A stretch of 64,000 nt of DNA from Pseudoalteromonas espejiana DSM 9414. GTDB taxonomy: Bacteria; Pseudomonadota; Gammaproteobacteria; Enterobacterales; Alteromonadaceae. The DNA is taken from positions 3,235,001 to 3,299,000 of the forward strand of contig NZ_CP011028.1 of the NCBI RefSeq assembly GCF_002221525.1, read 5' to 3'. Made by a program: the position numbers and the translations under genes. Below the pieces are notes generated by a model. It did no database searches. It was given only the letters and a program-made list of their open reading frames with translations, and was not told where the DNA came from. This document shows positions 1 through 8,669 of this stretch, piece after piece. The stretch's first letter is position 1; each line of letters begins with the position of its first letter.

Positions 1-232
1 CTTTTTCGCCGCGAGCACGGATATCTGTAAGTACCGCGTCGATGCCTTTTTTATCGATAATACGCATACCTTTAGTAGTAGTGCGTAGTGTTACAAAACG
101 TTTTTCACTTTCAACCCAAAAACGGTGTGTTTGTAGGTTAGGTAGGAAACGACGTCTAGTCGCGTTTCTCGCGTGTGAACGGTGGTTACCAACCGTTGGA
201 CGCTTACCTGTAACTTGACATACTTTAGACAT
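1..232 (-). CDS. rpmB: 50S ribosomal protein L28 (3' end cut by window)
   Basis: Reading leftwards from the ATG at 232, the frame begins [12 protein letters not shown] and continues with the conserved L28 stretch around RRFLPN and [16 protein letters not shown]28 is a small basic protein of the large ribosomal subunit. About 77 codons are visible, ending in GEK. The E. coli protein has 78 residues, so only one or a few codons plus the stop lie outside the window. In related genomes rpmG follows and radC lies upstream on the same strand, as radC does here. Identification is certain; only the end is missing. Confidence 0.95.
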   Translation of the reverse strand, partial: MSKVCQVTGKRPTVGNHRSHARNATRRRFLPNLQTHRFWVESEKRFVTLRTTTKGMRIIDKKGIDAVLTDIRARGEK

Positions 233-502
233 GTCTATATATCTCCAATAACTTCGCTCGAGCTTAATTTAACCTAAGGCCATGTATTTGTGCCCTAGAT
301 AAATCGAAGGGCGCTCTTTATACAGCTTTTACAGGCAAAGATCAAATACTGATCTATCCAACCAGCTCATATGTAAATTTGATAGCGGCTAATTATAAAG
401 ATCGAAAGCCCTTAGGGAAAGTAAAAACTGCATTTAAATTAAACTAATTTGCTAAAATGCCTCAAACCGCTCATTTTTAACACACTTATTCATCAAGCAG
501 GG

Positions 503-1177
503 TTAAATCAAGCCTCGCTCAGCAAAAGAAACACAGGTTTCTCCTCCCACAATGATGTGATCAAGCACATTTATGTCTACCAATTGCAGCGCTTGCTGTA
601 ATTTATTGGTGATAAGTTTGTCAGCTTGGCTTGGTTCAGCAATACCGCTTGGGTGGTTATGAGCTAAAATAACGGCCGCTGCGTTATTTTTAAGTGCCGC
701 CTTAACAACTTCCCTTGGGTAAACACTGGCAGAATTAATGGTGCCATAAAAAAGTACTTCATCATTTACTAAGCGGTTTTGGCTATCGAGGTAAAGCACC
801 ATAAATACCTCTTGCTGTAATCCACGCATCTGAATGGTTAAATATTCGTACACAGCATTGGGGGAATTAAACACAGCCTCTCGCTGGCAGCGCTCTTGCA
901 TATAACGCTGGCTTAGTTCAAGTACAGCTTGTAACTGCACATATTTAGCCATGCCTAGACCTTTTTGCGCACAAAACTCATCTTGGCTGGCATTAAATAA
1001 ATTATGCAGTGTTTTATTCTCGTTAAGTAAGTGTTGGGCAAGCTCTATCACATTCATTCCTGGTAACCCAGTACGTAAAAATATAGCCAGTAACTCAGCA
1101 TCAGTGAGCGCTTTAGGGCCTTTTGCAATTAATTTTTCACGTGGGCGCAGTGAATTAGGTAACGATGTTAATTGCAT
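503..1177 (-). CDS. radC: RadC/YicR family JAB1/MPN-domain protein
   Basis: The protein has 224 residues, the usual length for RadC. An N-terminal helix-hairpin-helix-like region (LRPREKLIAKGPKALTDAELLAI) precedes a JAB1/MPN metalloprotease-like domain. The metal-binding signature is visible as H173-N-H175-P-S-G with D186 downstream. The old assignment to DNA repair has been questioned in E. coli and the biochemical function of chromosomal RadC is unsettled. It lies between rpmB and the divergent coaBC, the standard gammaproteobacterial arrangement. The start ATG gives the conserved N-terminus. Confidence 0.93.
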   Translation of the reverse strand: MQLTSLPNSLRPREKLIAKGPKALTDAELLAIFLRTGLPGMNVIELAQHLLNENKTLHNLFNASQDEFCAQKGLGMAKYVQLQAVLELSQRYMQERCQREAVFNSPNAVYEYLTIQMRGLQQEVFMVLYLDSQNRLVNDEVLFYGTINSASVYPREVVKAALKNNAAAVILAHNHPSGIAEPSQADKLITNKLQQALQLVDINVLDHIIVGGETCVSFAERGLI

Positions 1178-1322
1178 TATTCATCCTTGATGATTAAAAA
1201 ACAGTCATATAACTGTAATGCAAATTTTAAAATTAGCCTGATTATTTAATCTTAAAAACTTAGCTCAAAGCACAAAGATTTGTTATTTTAGCCTGCATAT
1301 AAACTCAAGCTGAAAAACACTC

Positions 1323-2516
1323 ATGACTAACTTAACAAACAAAAAAATTGTCCTTGGCATAACCGGCGGTATTGCAGCCTATAAATGTGCAGAGCTCGTT
1401 AGGCGCTTAAAAGACGCTGGTTGCGAAGTAAAAGTCGTTATGAGCGAATCAGCTAAACACTTTATCACCCCGTTAACCATGCAAGCTGTAAGTGGCGAAA
1501 TGGTGTCTGACTCATTACTTGACCCATCTGCAGAGGCGGCAATGGGCCACATAGAATTTGCCAAGTGGGCTGATTTAATTTTAGTGGCGCCTGCAACCAG
1601 CAATACTATAGCTAAAATGGCCGCAGGTATTGCCGATGACTTACTCACTACACTGCTATTGGCTACACCAGCAAAAGTAGCCGTAGCGCCTGCAATGAAC
1701 CAGCAAATGTATGCACACCCTGCTACACAGGCTAATTTGGCAACGCTTAAATCTCGCAATGTACTAATTTGGGGTCCAGGTAAAGGCGAGCAAGCGTGTG
1801 GCGATGTAGGCGCTGGGCGCATGTTAGAACCACACGAACTAGTCGCACTGTGCACAGCCACAGAGCAGCCACAAATACTAACGGGTAAAACACTTACCAT
1901 TACCGCAGGCCCAACACGTGAGCCACTTGACCCTGTGCGTTTTATATCAAACCACAGTTCAGGAAAAATGGGCTATGCCCTTGCACAAGCCGCATTAGAG
2001 CTTGGTGCTAAGGTTAATTTAATTTCAGGCCCGGTGACTATTAAAGCCCCTGCCGGCGCTAATTTAATAAACATAGAAAGTGCAGAGCAACTTTTAAATG
2101 AATCATTAACCTATGCCGCACATTCTGACGCTTTTATAGGCTGCGCCGCCGTAGCTGATTACAGAGCAGCGAATGTCGCTACTCAAAAAATGAAAAAACA
2201 AGGCGATGAGCTCACCCTTACCCTTGTTAAAAACCCCGATGTTGTTGCCGCCGTTGCTAGCTTAGAGCAAAGCCGCCCTTATACAGTAGGTTTTGCAGCC
2301 GAAACACAAAATGTAGAGAGCTACGCAAAGGGTAAACTTAAAAACAAAAACTTAGATATGATTTGCGCAAATGATGTATCAAAAAGTGGTTTAGGTTTTA
2401 ACTCCGATCATAATGCTTTAACACTTTATTGGCATAATCAAAGCTTAGAATTACCAGCAACAAGTAAAACAGAAATTGCACATCAAGTGATCGAACAGCT
2501 CGCTAAACATCTATAA
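1323..2516 (+). CDS. coaBC: bifunctional phosphopantothenoylcysteine decarboxylase / phosphopantothenate-cysteine ligase
   Basis: This 397-residue cytoplasmic protein performs two consecutive steps of coenzyme A synthesis. It couples cysteine to 4'-phosphopantothenate (CoaB, C-terminal half) and then decarboxylates the product with FMN (CoaC, N-terminal half). Visible CoaC motifs are [10 protein letters not shown] at the start, VAPAMN near residue 120, and the cysteine-containing [10 protein letters not shown] segment. The CoaB half begins around [24 protein letters not shown] and keeps the KMKK loop. Length matches the family. In E. coli dut sits directly downstream; here slmA follows after only about 100 bp, so dut is absent from this locus. 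Confidence 0.96.
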   Translation: MTNLTNKKIVLGITGGIAAYKCAELVRRLKDAGCEVKVVMSESAKHFITPLTMQAVSGEMVSDSLLDPSAEAAMGHIEFAKWADLILVAPATSNTIAKMAAGIADDLLTTLLLATPAKVAVAPAMNQQMYAHPATQANLATLKSRNVLIWGPGKGEQACGDVGAGRMLEPHELVALCTATEQPQILTGKTLTITAGPTREPLDPVRFISNHSSGKMGYALAQAALELGAKVNLISGPVTIKAPAGANLINIESAEQLLNESLTYAAHSDAFIGCAAVADYRAANVATQKMKKQGDELTLTLVKNPDVVAAVASLEQSRPYTVGFAAETQNVESYAKGKLKNKNLDMICANDVSKSGLGFNSDHNALTLYWHNQSLELPATSKTEIAHQVIEQLAKHL

Positions 2517-2617
2517 AAATGCTGGAAACAAACTGAATAAAACATTAACATAAGCCACTCATTTGAACAGAAAATGACTAGCCCCAGCTAAGAATAACTA
2601 ATAAAAAAGGAAGGTTC

Positions 2618-3205
2618 ATGCCTGCGACAAAAAGAAGTAATCGCAAAGAGCAGATACTGCAAGCACTCGCACAAATGTTAGAAACCAGCCCAGGACAACG
2701 AATTACCACAGCGAAGCTTGCTGCTGAAGTAGGCGTTTCTGAAGCTGCGCTTTACCGTCATTTTCCTAGCAAAGCACGTATGTTTGAAGGCCTAATTGAG
2801 TTTATTGAAGACACCCTTTTGTCGCGCATTAACCTTATTTTAGAAAACGAAAAAGAAAGCCAAACACGCGTTTACAATATTTTATTATTGCTACTCACCT
2901 TTGCAGAAAAAAACCCAGGTATTACCCGCATATTAACAGGCGACGCCCTGCAAGGTGAGCAAGAGCGATTACGCGAGCGTGTACAAGGTTTATTTGAAAA
3001 ACTAGAAACACAATTCAAACAAGTTCTGCGCGAGCGAAAGCTCCGTGAAGGTAAAACTTTTCAAAGCGATGAGCTCACCTTAGCAAACTTTTTACTTGCT
3101 TACGTAGAGGGCAAAATGAACCAATTTGTACGCAGCGACTTTAAAGTAAAGCCAAGCTCTCAGTTTGAAAAACAATGGCCTGAACTACAAAAAATTTGGC
3201 TATAA
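2618..3205 (+). CDS. slmA: nucleoid occlusion factor SlmA (TetR family)
   Basis: SlmA binds chromosomal SBS sites and disassembles nearby FtsZ polymers so that septa do not form over the nucleoid. The protein has 195 residues (198 in E. coli). It carries an N-terminal TetR helix-turn-helix (residues about 25-60, [23 protein letters not shown]) and an all-helical C-terminal domain. An AAAAAGGAAGG-type ribosome site precedes the ATG. The synteny with coaBC supports SlmA over other TetR regulators. A short inverted repeat (3227-3251) lies after the stop but lacks a clear T-run. Confidence 0.93.
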   Translation: MPATKRSNRKEQILQALAQMLETSPGQRITTAKLAAEVGVSEAALYRHFPSKARMFEGLIEFIEDTLLSRINLILENEKESQTRVYNILLLLLTFAEKNPGITRILTGDALQGEQERLRERVQGLFEKLETQFKQVLRERKLREGKTFQSDELTLANFLLAYVEGKMNQFVRSDFKVKPSSQFEKQWPELQKIWL

Positions 3206-3365
3206 CACAAATTTACTCACTTCGTTTAAGCGCGGTACTTAATCGCGCTTAGCTTACTCCCTTTCATCCCTTTTCTTATACCGCTTATCTGATCCGCTCG
3301 AAATATAAGCCAAACTCGTTACAATGGTTGTTACCCTAAAAGCACCGTAAAAACGAGAATCAATA

Positions 3366-6125
3366 ATGAAAACAACGCTCACCTTTTTAAGCTCTGCGCT
3401 TATAGCAAGCTTAGCGAGTTCCTCTGCTTTTGCTCAGCAGGCGTTAGCATTTAAAGATGTATTTGATTTTAAATACGCTAAGCAAACGCAACTTTCTGAA
3501 AACGGAAACATACTTAGCTTTAGCGCTAAACCATATCGTGGAAACGCCAGTGGCCAAGTTTATAATTTAGCTACAAACACCCTATTAAGTACTGTAGAGC
3601 GCGGCACTAAGCCTGTTATTAATAAATCAGCTAACTGGGTGGCCTTTACACAAGTACCAACGCTTTTAGAGCAAGAGACCGCTAAAAAGAAGTCTGAGCT
3701 AAAAAACAACCTTATACTCATCAACACTCAAACCGGCGAAAAACAACAATTTGCCGACGTAAAAGATTATGTATTAGCTGATAATGGCCAGTGGCTTGCT
3801 TACAGAGTTGATCAAAAAGCTGAAAAAGACGAAACCACCGACGATAAAACTGAAGAAAAAAGCGAGATCACGCCAGACAAAAAAGATAAAAGCTTTGAGC
3901 TGGTTATTGTCGATTTAAAAAACAACACAACACATAGCTTAAATAATGTATTTAGTTACGCCATAAGCCCTAAAGCCAGCCAGTTACTCGCAAGCCAAAG
4001 TTACAGCGATGGCAATAATAATCAAATTGTACTGCTTGAACTCAATAACAACTTTGCACAAAGTGTACTAATAGATGAGCCAGGTGTTGTTGCGCAAACA
4101 ATTGTGTGGCACCCAAGTAAAGAAATTGCAGCATTTAGCTTAGGTAATTATGTAAATGACGATACACGCCGTAGGCAATATGAACTAAAACTTTGGCAAA
4201 ATAATACCCTTAGCACTATCGACTCCCCTAATAAAGAGTGGGTAATAGGCAAAACATCAAAAATTACATTCTCCGAAGATGGCGAGCGTTTATACTTTGA
4301 AAATCACCCAAAACTCGCTGCAAAAATAACAGCAAAAGAGTACACAGACGAAGCGTCACTGTATGACTTTGACACGATTCGTGAGCATAAAGGGCTGAAT
4401 GTTTGGCACAATAACGACGCTCAAATAAAACCACGCGAAGAACAACAGTGGAACAAGGTCAATAAAAACCGCCATTACAGCGCCGTTTTACATTTAAATA
4501 GCCAAAAAACAGTACAGCTTAGTAATGAAAAAGTGAGCGATTTAGCGCTTAACACTGAGCGAAACCAAAGCGTATTAGGCTACTCAAACCAAGCTCACCT
4601 TGAAAAAATAATGTACGGCGGCTTTTTTGCCGACTACTACAGCATTAATGTAAATACCGGTGAGCAAACAACAATTGTTAAAAACTCTCCGTTTACACCA
4701 AGCCTTGCGCCAAATGGTCAGTACGCGGCTTATTTTGCTAATAGCCAAGTGCAGCTTAAAGATTTAAAAAATAATAAAGTAACTGCGCTTAGCAAAGCTA
4801 TTAATGCCACCTTTGCAGATGACAAGCACGACTACCCATCAGAGCAGCCTGGCTATGGGTTTGCCGGTTGGTTAAATAACAGCAGCCAAGTATTAGTGTA
4901 TAGCAAATACGATATTTGGGCGTTTGATGTAAATACCCAACAAGCAACCCAACTTACAAACGGTAAAGATACAGACACCCAATACCGCGTAATTCAGCTA
5001 GATAAAAACTTAATTGGCTATAATAAAGACGACACCTTGCTACTATCGGCTGTGAACTTACAATCAAAACAGCGTGAAGTTGCTAAGCTCGACTTAGGCT
5101 CAAACACAGTCACTAAAGTACTTAGCGGTAATAAACGCTTTGATGTGGTTAAAAAAGCAAAAAATGCCAATAAATACCTGTTTACCGAGCAAACTTACCA
5201 ACAATTTCCTGATTACTACCAAACTGACTTTAGCTTTTCTGCACCTAAAAAGGTGACTCATTTAAACCCACAAATTGCTGATTTTGCCTGGGGCGAAAAG
5301 CCAGAGCTAATAAGCTATAAAGGCTTTGATGGCGAAGACTTACAAGGGGTGCTAATCAAACCTGCAGGCTATAAAAAAGGAGATAAAGTACCGGTTGTTG
5401 TATACTTTTATCGCTACATGAGCCAGCGCATGTATGATTTTCCTAAAATGGAGCTAAATCACCGTCCTAACTTCCCTATGTTTACTTCAAACGGTTACGC
5501 TGTATTTTTACCTGATATTCGCTTTGAAATAGGCCACCCAGGTAAATCGTCAACGCAAACCATGATAAACGCCACTCAAAAATTAATAGATTTAGGTATA
5601 GCCGACCCAGATAAAATAGGCCTACAAGGGCATTCATGGGCGGGTTATCAAAGTGCATTTATGATCACTCAAACAGATATGTTTAAAGCGGTTGTATCGG
5701 GCGCGCCGGTTTCAAACATGACAAGTGCTTACAGTGGCATACGTTTAAAGTCGGGCCTTGCACGTCAATTTCAATACGAAACAGGGCAAAGCCGTATAGG
5801 TAAAAACTTATTTGAAGCACCCGAGCTTTACATTGAAAACTCACCGGTGTTTTTTGCAGATAAAGTAAATACCCCTATTTTAATTATGTTTGGCGATAAA
5901 GATGACGCAGTACCGTGGCACGAAGGCGTACAGTACTACTTAGCACTAAGAAGAGCAGGTAAAGACGCGACCTTTTTACAATACGAAGGCGAACCACACC
6001 ACTTGAAAAAGTTTCCTAATCAGGTCGATTTTTCAGTACGTATGATGCAGTACTTTGATCATTACTTAAAAGGTAAACCAGCTGCAAAGTGGATGACACA
6101 AGGCGAAGCATTCGTTGAAGAGTAA
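3366..6125 (+). CDS. exported S9 family prolyl oligopeptidase-like peptidase
   Basis: This 919-residue protein has a classical signal peptide (charged start, hydrophobic core, cleavage near AFA-QQ at about residue 24), so it is probably periplasmic or secreted. A long N-terminal region with beta-propeller-like repeats is followed by a C-terminal alpha/beta hydrolase domain from about residue 640. The nucleophile elbow reads GHSWAGY (Ser near 756). The acid lies in GDKDDAVPW (near 846) and the histidine in GEPHHLKKF (near 878). It probably cleaves peptides after particular residues and may serve nutrient scavenging; the exact specificity cannot be read. An acidic/lysine-rich insertion occurs around residues 155-175. 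It appears monocistronic. Confidence 0.85.
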   Translation: MKTTLTFLSSALIASLASSSAFAQQALAFKDVFDFKYAKQTQLSENGNILSFSAKPYRGNASGQVYNLATNTLLSTVERGTKPVINKSANWVAFTQVPTLLEQETAKKKSELKNNLILINTQTGEKQQFADVKDYVLADNGQWLAYRVDQKAEKDETTDDKTEEKSEITPDKKDKSFELVIVDLKNNTTHSLNNVFSYAISPKASQLLASQSYSDGNNNQIVLLELNNNFAQSVLIDEPGVVAQTIVWHPSKEIAAFSLGNYVNDDTRRRQYELKLWQNNTLSTIDSPNKEWVIGKTSKITFSEDGERLYFENHPKLAAKITAKEYTDEASLYDFDTIREHKGLNVWHNNDAQIKPREEQQWNKVNKNRHYSAVLHLNSQKTVQLSNEKVSDLALNTERNQSVLGYSNQAHLEKIMYGGFFADYYSINVNTGEQTTIVKNSPFTPSLAPNGQYAAYFANSQVQLKDLKNNKVTALSKAINATFADDKHDYPSEQPGYGFAGWLNNSSQVLVYSKYDIWAFDVNTQQATQLTNGKDTDTQYRVIQLDKNLIGYNKDDTLLLSAVNLQSKQREVAKLDLGSNTVTKVLSGNKRFDVVKKAKNANKYLFTEQTYQQFPDYYQTDFSFSAPKKVTHLNPQIADFAWGEKPELISYKGFDGEDLQGVLIKPAGYKKGDKVPVVVYFYRYMSQRMYDFPKMELNHRPNFPMFTSNGYAVFLPDIRFEIGHPGKSSTQTMINATQKLIDLGIADPDKIGLQGHSWAGYQSAFMITQTDMFKAVVSGAPVSNMTSAYSGIRLKSGLARQFQYETGQSRIGKNLFEAPELYIENSPVFFADKVNTPILIMFGDKDDAVPWHEGVQYYLALRRAGKDATFLQYEGEPHHLKKFPNQVDFSVRMMQYFDHYLKGKPAAKWMTQGEAFVEE

Positions 6126-6168
6126 ATAATATTCGATAGAACTAGAGCCTATCAATAAAATTTTAGGG

Positions 6169-7101
6169 TTATTCTATTAGGGCTTGTTGCAGCTTGCTAT
6201 ACAATGCAGCATGCCCTTTACCAAAATCAGTGGTGTTTCTATCAATGCGACTCAACCACTTTTTGGCATGTGCCATATTGCCTGTTTGCCAATGAGCTTG
6301 TGCTAAACGTAAGCTATAAATTGCTTGATAAATACTTTGTGGCTCAGTGAAATCAAACGCTTTTTTATAATAGCTTATAGCCTCTTTATAATTTTTATTT
6401 TGATGGTAACTGTAAGCTAAATTGCCACTTGCGAGCACAATTTTAGCATGATGATTAGTGTGTTTAATGGCGTTATACGCCATTAAATTACTGCGTATAG
6501 CTTGCTCGTATTGCTGCCAATTTAAGTAAATATGAGCCTTGTTTACATGCAACTCTAAATGAAAAATAGGGTCGTTGTTTTTTGCAAAACGTTGCTCTGC
6601 GTCTATAAGCAAACGCATGGCTGTTTTTTTACTACCAAATACATAATGTAAATTAGCCAATTCCACCAGCCTTAGTGGGTCGCCAAACGCATCATAAATG
6701 CCATCAAGCTGTGAAAACGCTTTTGCTGCATAAACTTTTGCCTCTTCTTTTTTACCAATATAATTAAGGGTTTTAGCGTAGTAATAATACATTTGCAGCT
6801 TAAAAATACCCGGTAGGTGCTCTTGTTTTACAAATGGTGTTATAGCGGCAAATAAATTATCGAACTGTTGGTAGTCGTAGTAGTAATCAAACTCGTAGGT
6901 TTTAATTTTATACCAGTCTGCGGGGTTTCTTTTAGCATCATTAAGGCGAGTTTTAATATATGGGAGGCACTGCTGTTGTGATTGCTGCAAACAAAATGCT
7001 TCATGATCGCTGTAGTTTTCTGACGCTAATGCATTAAAACTTATAGCAACAATGCTTAACAGCAAAAATATACGCACTAATATTACACTCTTTAAAATCA
7101 C
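6169..7101 (-). CDS. exported TPR-repeat protein of unknown function
   Basis: The product has 310 residues if the GTG at 7101 is used. A GTG at 7077 would instead give MRIFLLLSIVAISFNALA, a compact signal peptide, and is a credible alternative. After the signal sequence the protein is helical with tetratricopeptide-like units. The clearest lie around residues 200-270, for example YEQAIRSNLMAYNAI and YKEAISYYKKAFDF. No enzymatic motif is seen. TPR proteins usually scaffold complexes, but no partner can be inferred. It converges on the S9 peptidase gene. A perfect 14-bp inverted repeat (7079-7123) surrounds the upstream GTG start. Confidence 0.7.
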   Translation of the reverse strand: MILKSVILVRIFLLLSIVAISFNALASENYSDHEAFCLQQSQQQCLPYIKTRLNDAKRNPADWYKIKTYEFDYYYDYQQFDNLFAAITPFVKQEHLPGIFKLQMYYYYAKTLNYIGKKEEAKVYAAKAFSQLDGIYDAFGDPLRLVELANLHYVFGSKKTAMRLLIDAEQRFAKNNDPIFHLELHVNKAHIYLNWQQYEQAIRSNLMAYNAIKHTNHHAKIVLASGNLAYSYHQNKNYKEAISYYKKAFDFTEPQSIYQAIYSLRLAQAHWQTGNMAHAKKWLSRIDRNTTDFGKGHAALYSKLQQALIE

Positions 7102-7123
7102 CTTTAATTAAGAGTGTAATATT
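7079..7123 (-). repeat. perfect 14-bp inverted repeat around the TPR gene start
   Basis: AATATTACACTCTT at 7079-7092 is repeated exactly in inverted orientation at 7110-7123, with a 17-nt spacer. On the minus strand the loop contains AAAGGTG, a possible ribosome site overlapping the upstream GTG. The hairpin could influence translation start, or it could be an operator. No T-run follows in a terminator position. Confidence 0.6.
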
Positions 7124-7155
7124 TTTATCTCACCTACCACAATACGCTGAAATGC

Positions 7156-8340
7156 TTATGCATATTGCCCACATGCAAACCCACAGCTCCACGCATATTG
7201 GAAGTTGTAGCCCCCAAGCCAGCCCGTTACATCGGTAACTTCGCCTATAAAATATAAGCCTTTGGCTTTTTTAGCTTCAAAAGTTTTAGAACTAAGCTCG
7301 TCGGTATCAACACCGCCCAAAGTTACCTCAGCGGTACGGTAGCCCTCTGTGCCATTAGGTTTTATTTTCCACGCGTGAATATAATGTACCAGCTCATCTA
7401 TTTGAGCATGGGTAAGCTGATTAATATTACAATCAGGGATGGCTTTGCTCTCGTGTAGTATTTCTATAAAGCGTTTGGGTAAAATAGTCGCCAGGCTATT
7501 TTTTAATGACTTTTGAGATTGTGTTTCTCGCCAATCGGCTAGTTGCTGTTTTAAATCGAGCTCAGGAAGTAAGTTAATGGTTACGGCCTGCCCTGCTCGC
7601 CAAAATGAGCTTATTTGCAATATAGCAGGGCCCGAAAGGCCACGGTGGGTAAACAAAATATTTTCTTTAAATACTGTGCCGTCTTGACTTGAAACTTCAC
7701 ACGGTATGCTAATACCTGAAAGCCCTTCAAAGCGGTCTTTATCATGTTGGTGCAAAGTAAATGGCACTAGCGCCGCCATGGTAGGCAGTACGTTTAAGCC
7801 AAACTGCTCTGCAATTTTATAGCCTATGGGGGAAGCGCCAAGCTTGGGCATTGTTAAACCGCCCGATGCAATAACTAACGACTCGCATGTTAAGGTTTCT
7901 TGCTCTGTGGTAACGCTATAACCAGACTCAGTTTTAGAAACGCTTAACACTTCGCTACGTAATTTAATATTAACACCCGCCCACTCGCACTCAGTTAGTA
8001 GTATATCTACTATATCTTGTGCGCTGTTATCGCAAAAAAGCTGGCCTAGAGTTTTGTGGTGATAAGCCAAGCCATGGCGATCCACCAGCTCAATAAAGTC
8101 GTGTTGCGTGTAACGGCTTAAACACGATTTAACAAAGTGAGGGTTGCCACATAGGTAATTTTCGGGGCTGGCATTTTCGTTTGTAAAATTACAACGCCCC
8201 CCACCACTTATTAAAATTTTTCGGCCTGGTTTTTTACCCATATCAAGCACTGTAACGCTTCGGCCGCGATAACCTGCTTGTGTAGCGCTCATTAACCCGG
8301 CTGCACCTGCGCCAATAACAATTACATCTACTTGATTCAT
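7156..8340 (-). CDS. BaiN/HI0933 (YhiN) family FAD-dependent flavoprotein
   Basis: This 394-residue predicted cytoplasmic flavoprotein opens with the dinucleotide-binding fold VIVIGAGAAGLMSA. It then has the family-specific GGGRCNFTN motif near residue 47-55 and a C-terminal GEVTDVTGWLGGYNFQYAWSCG segment that closes the FAD site. Members of the HI0933/YhiN group are annotated as NAD(P)/FAD-dependent oxidoreductases; the physiological substrate is generally unknown. Length is normal. The gene stands alone, converging with nothing, and its upstream region (8341-8669) is shared divergently with the S8 protease gene. Confidence 0.88.
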   Translation of the reverse strand: MNQVDVIVIGAGAAGLMSATQAGYRGRSVTVLDMGKKPGRKILISGGGRCNFTNENASPENYLCGNPHFVKSCLSRYTQHDFIELVDRHGLAYHHKTLGQLFCDNSAQDIVDILLTECEWAGVNIKLRSEVLSVSKTESGYSVTTEQETLTCESLVIASGGLTMPKLGASPIGYKIAEQFGLNVLPTMAALVPFTLHQHDKDRFEGLSGISIPCEVSSQDGTVFKENILFTHRGLSGPAILQISSFWRAGQAVTINLLPELDLKQQLADWRETQSQKSLKNSLATILPKRFIEILHESKAIPDCNINQLTHAQIDELVHYIHAWKIKPNGTEGYRTAEVTLGGVDTDELSSKTFEAKKAKGLYFIGEVTDVTGWLGGYNFQYAWSCGFACGQYA

Positions 8341-8669
8341 TACTTTACCTTACTAAAAAATTTGCTCAATTATAGCAAAGTTTAGCTAAACACCCTGAAC
8401 AGAATTTATTGTTAATTATATAGCAACAAATGTAATTACACTTAATTACGCTTCACATCAAACCAGTCAAAACTACTAATACTTATACCTTATTTTGTTA
8501 TTTAATAACAAATACTAAAATGCTGCAAAACCGCTAATCGCCTAAGTTATAACCAAAAGAAATAGGTACATAAGTAATTGGTATTTTAAAGAGGTTAACA
8601 GATCATTTACCTTTGTTTCTGTTTCGTAATCAAGCGTTACGAATTGACTAATAACAACTAGGGATAATT
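8341..8669. other. divergent intergenic region between flavoprotein and S8 protease genes
   Basis: This A+T-rich stretch of 329 bases must carry the promoters of both flanking genes. A small inverted repeat, TTTGCT/AGCAAA, lies near 8359-8378 just upstream of the flavoprotein start. I see no ORF, RNA gene or convincing sigma-70 promoter with good spacing. Confidence 0.5.

Noticed and set aside
1379..1900. 173-codon minus-strand frame inside coaBC
   Set aside because: It is entirely antisense to a conserved essential gene, has no recognisable domain and no ribosome site.
3227..3251. TAAGCGCG/CGCGCTTA inverted repeat after slmA as a terminator
   Set aside because: The stem is plausible but no T-run follows on the plus strand, so I did not call it a terminator.
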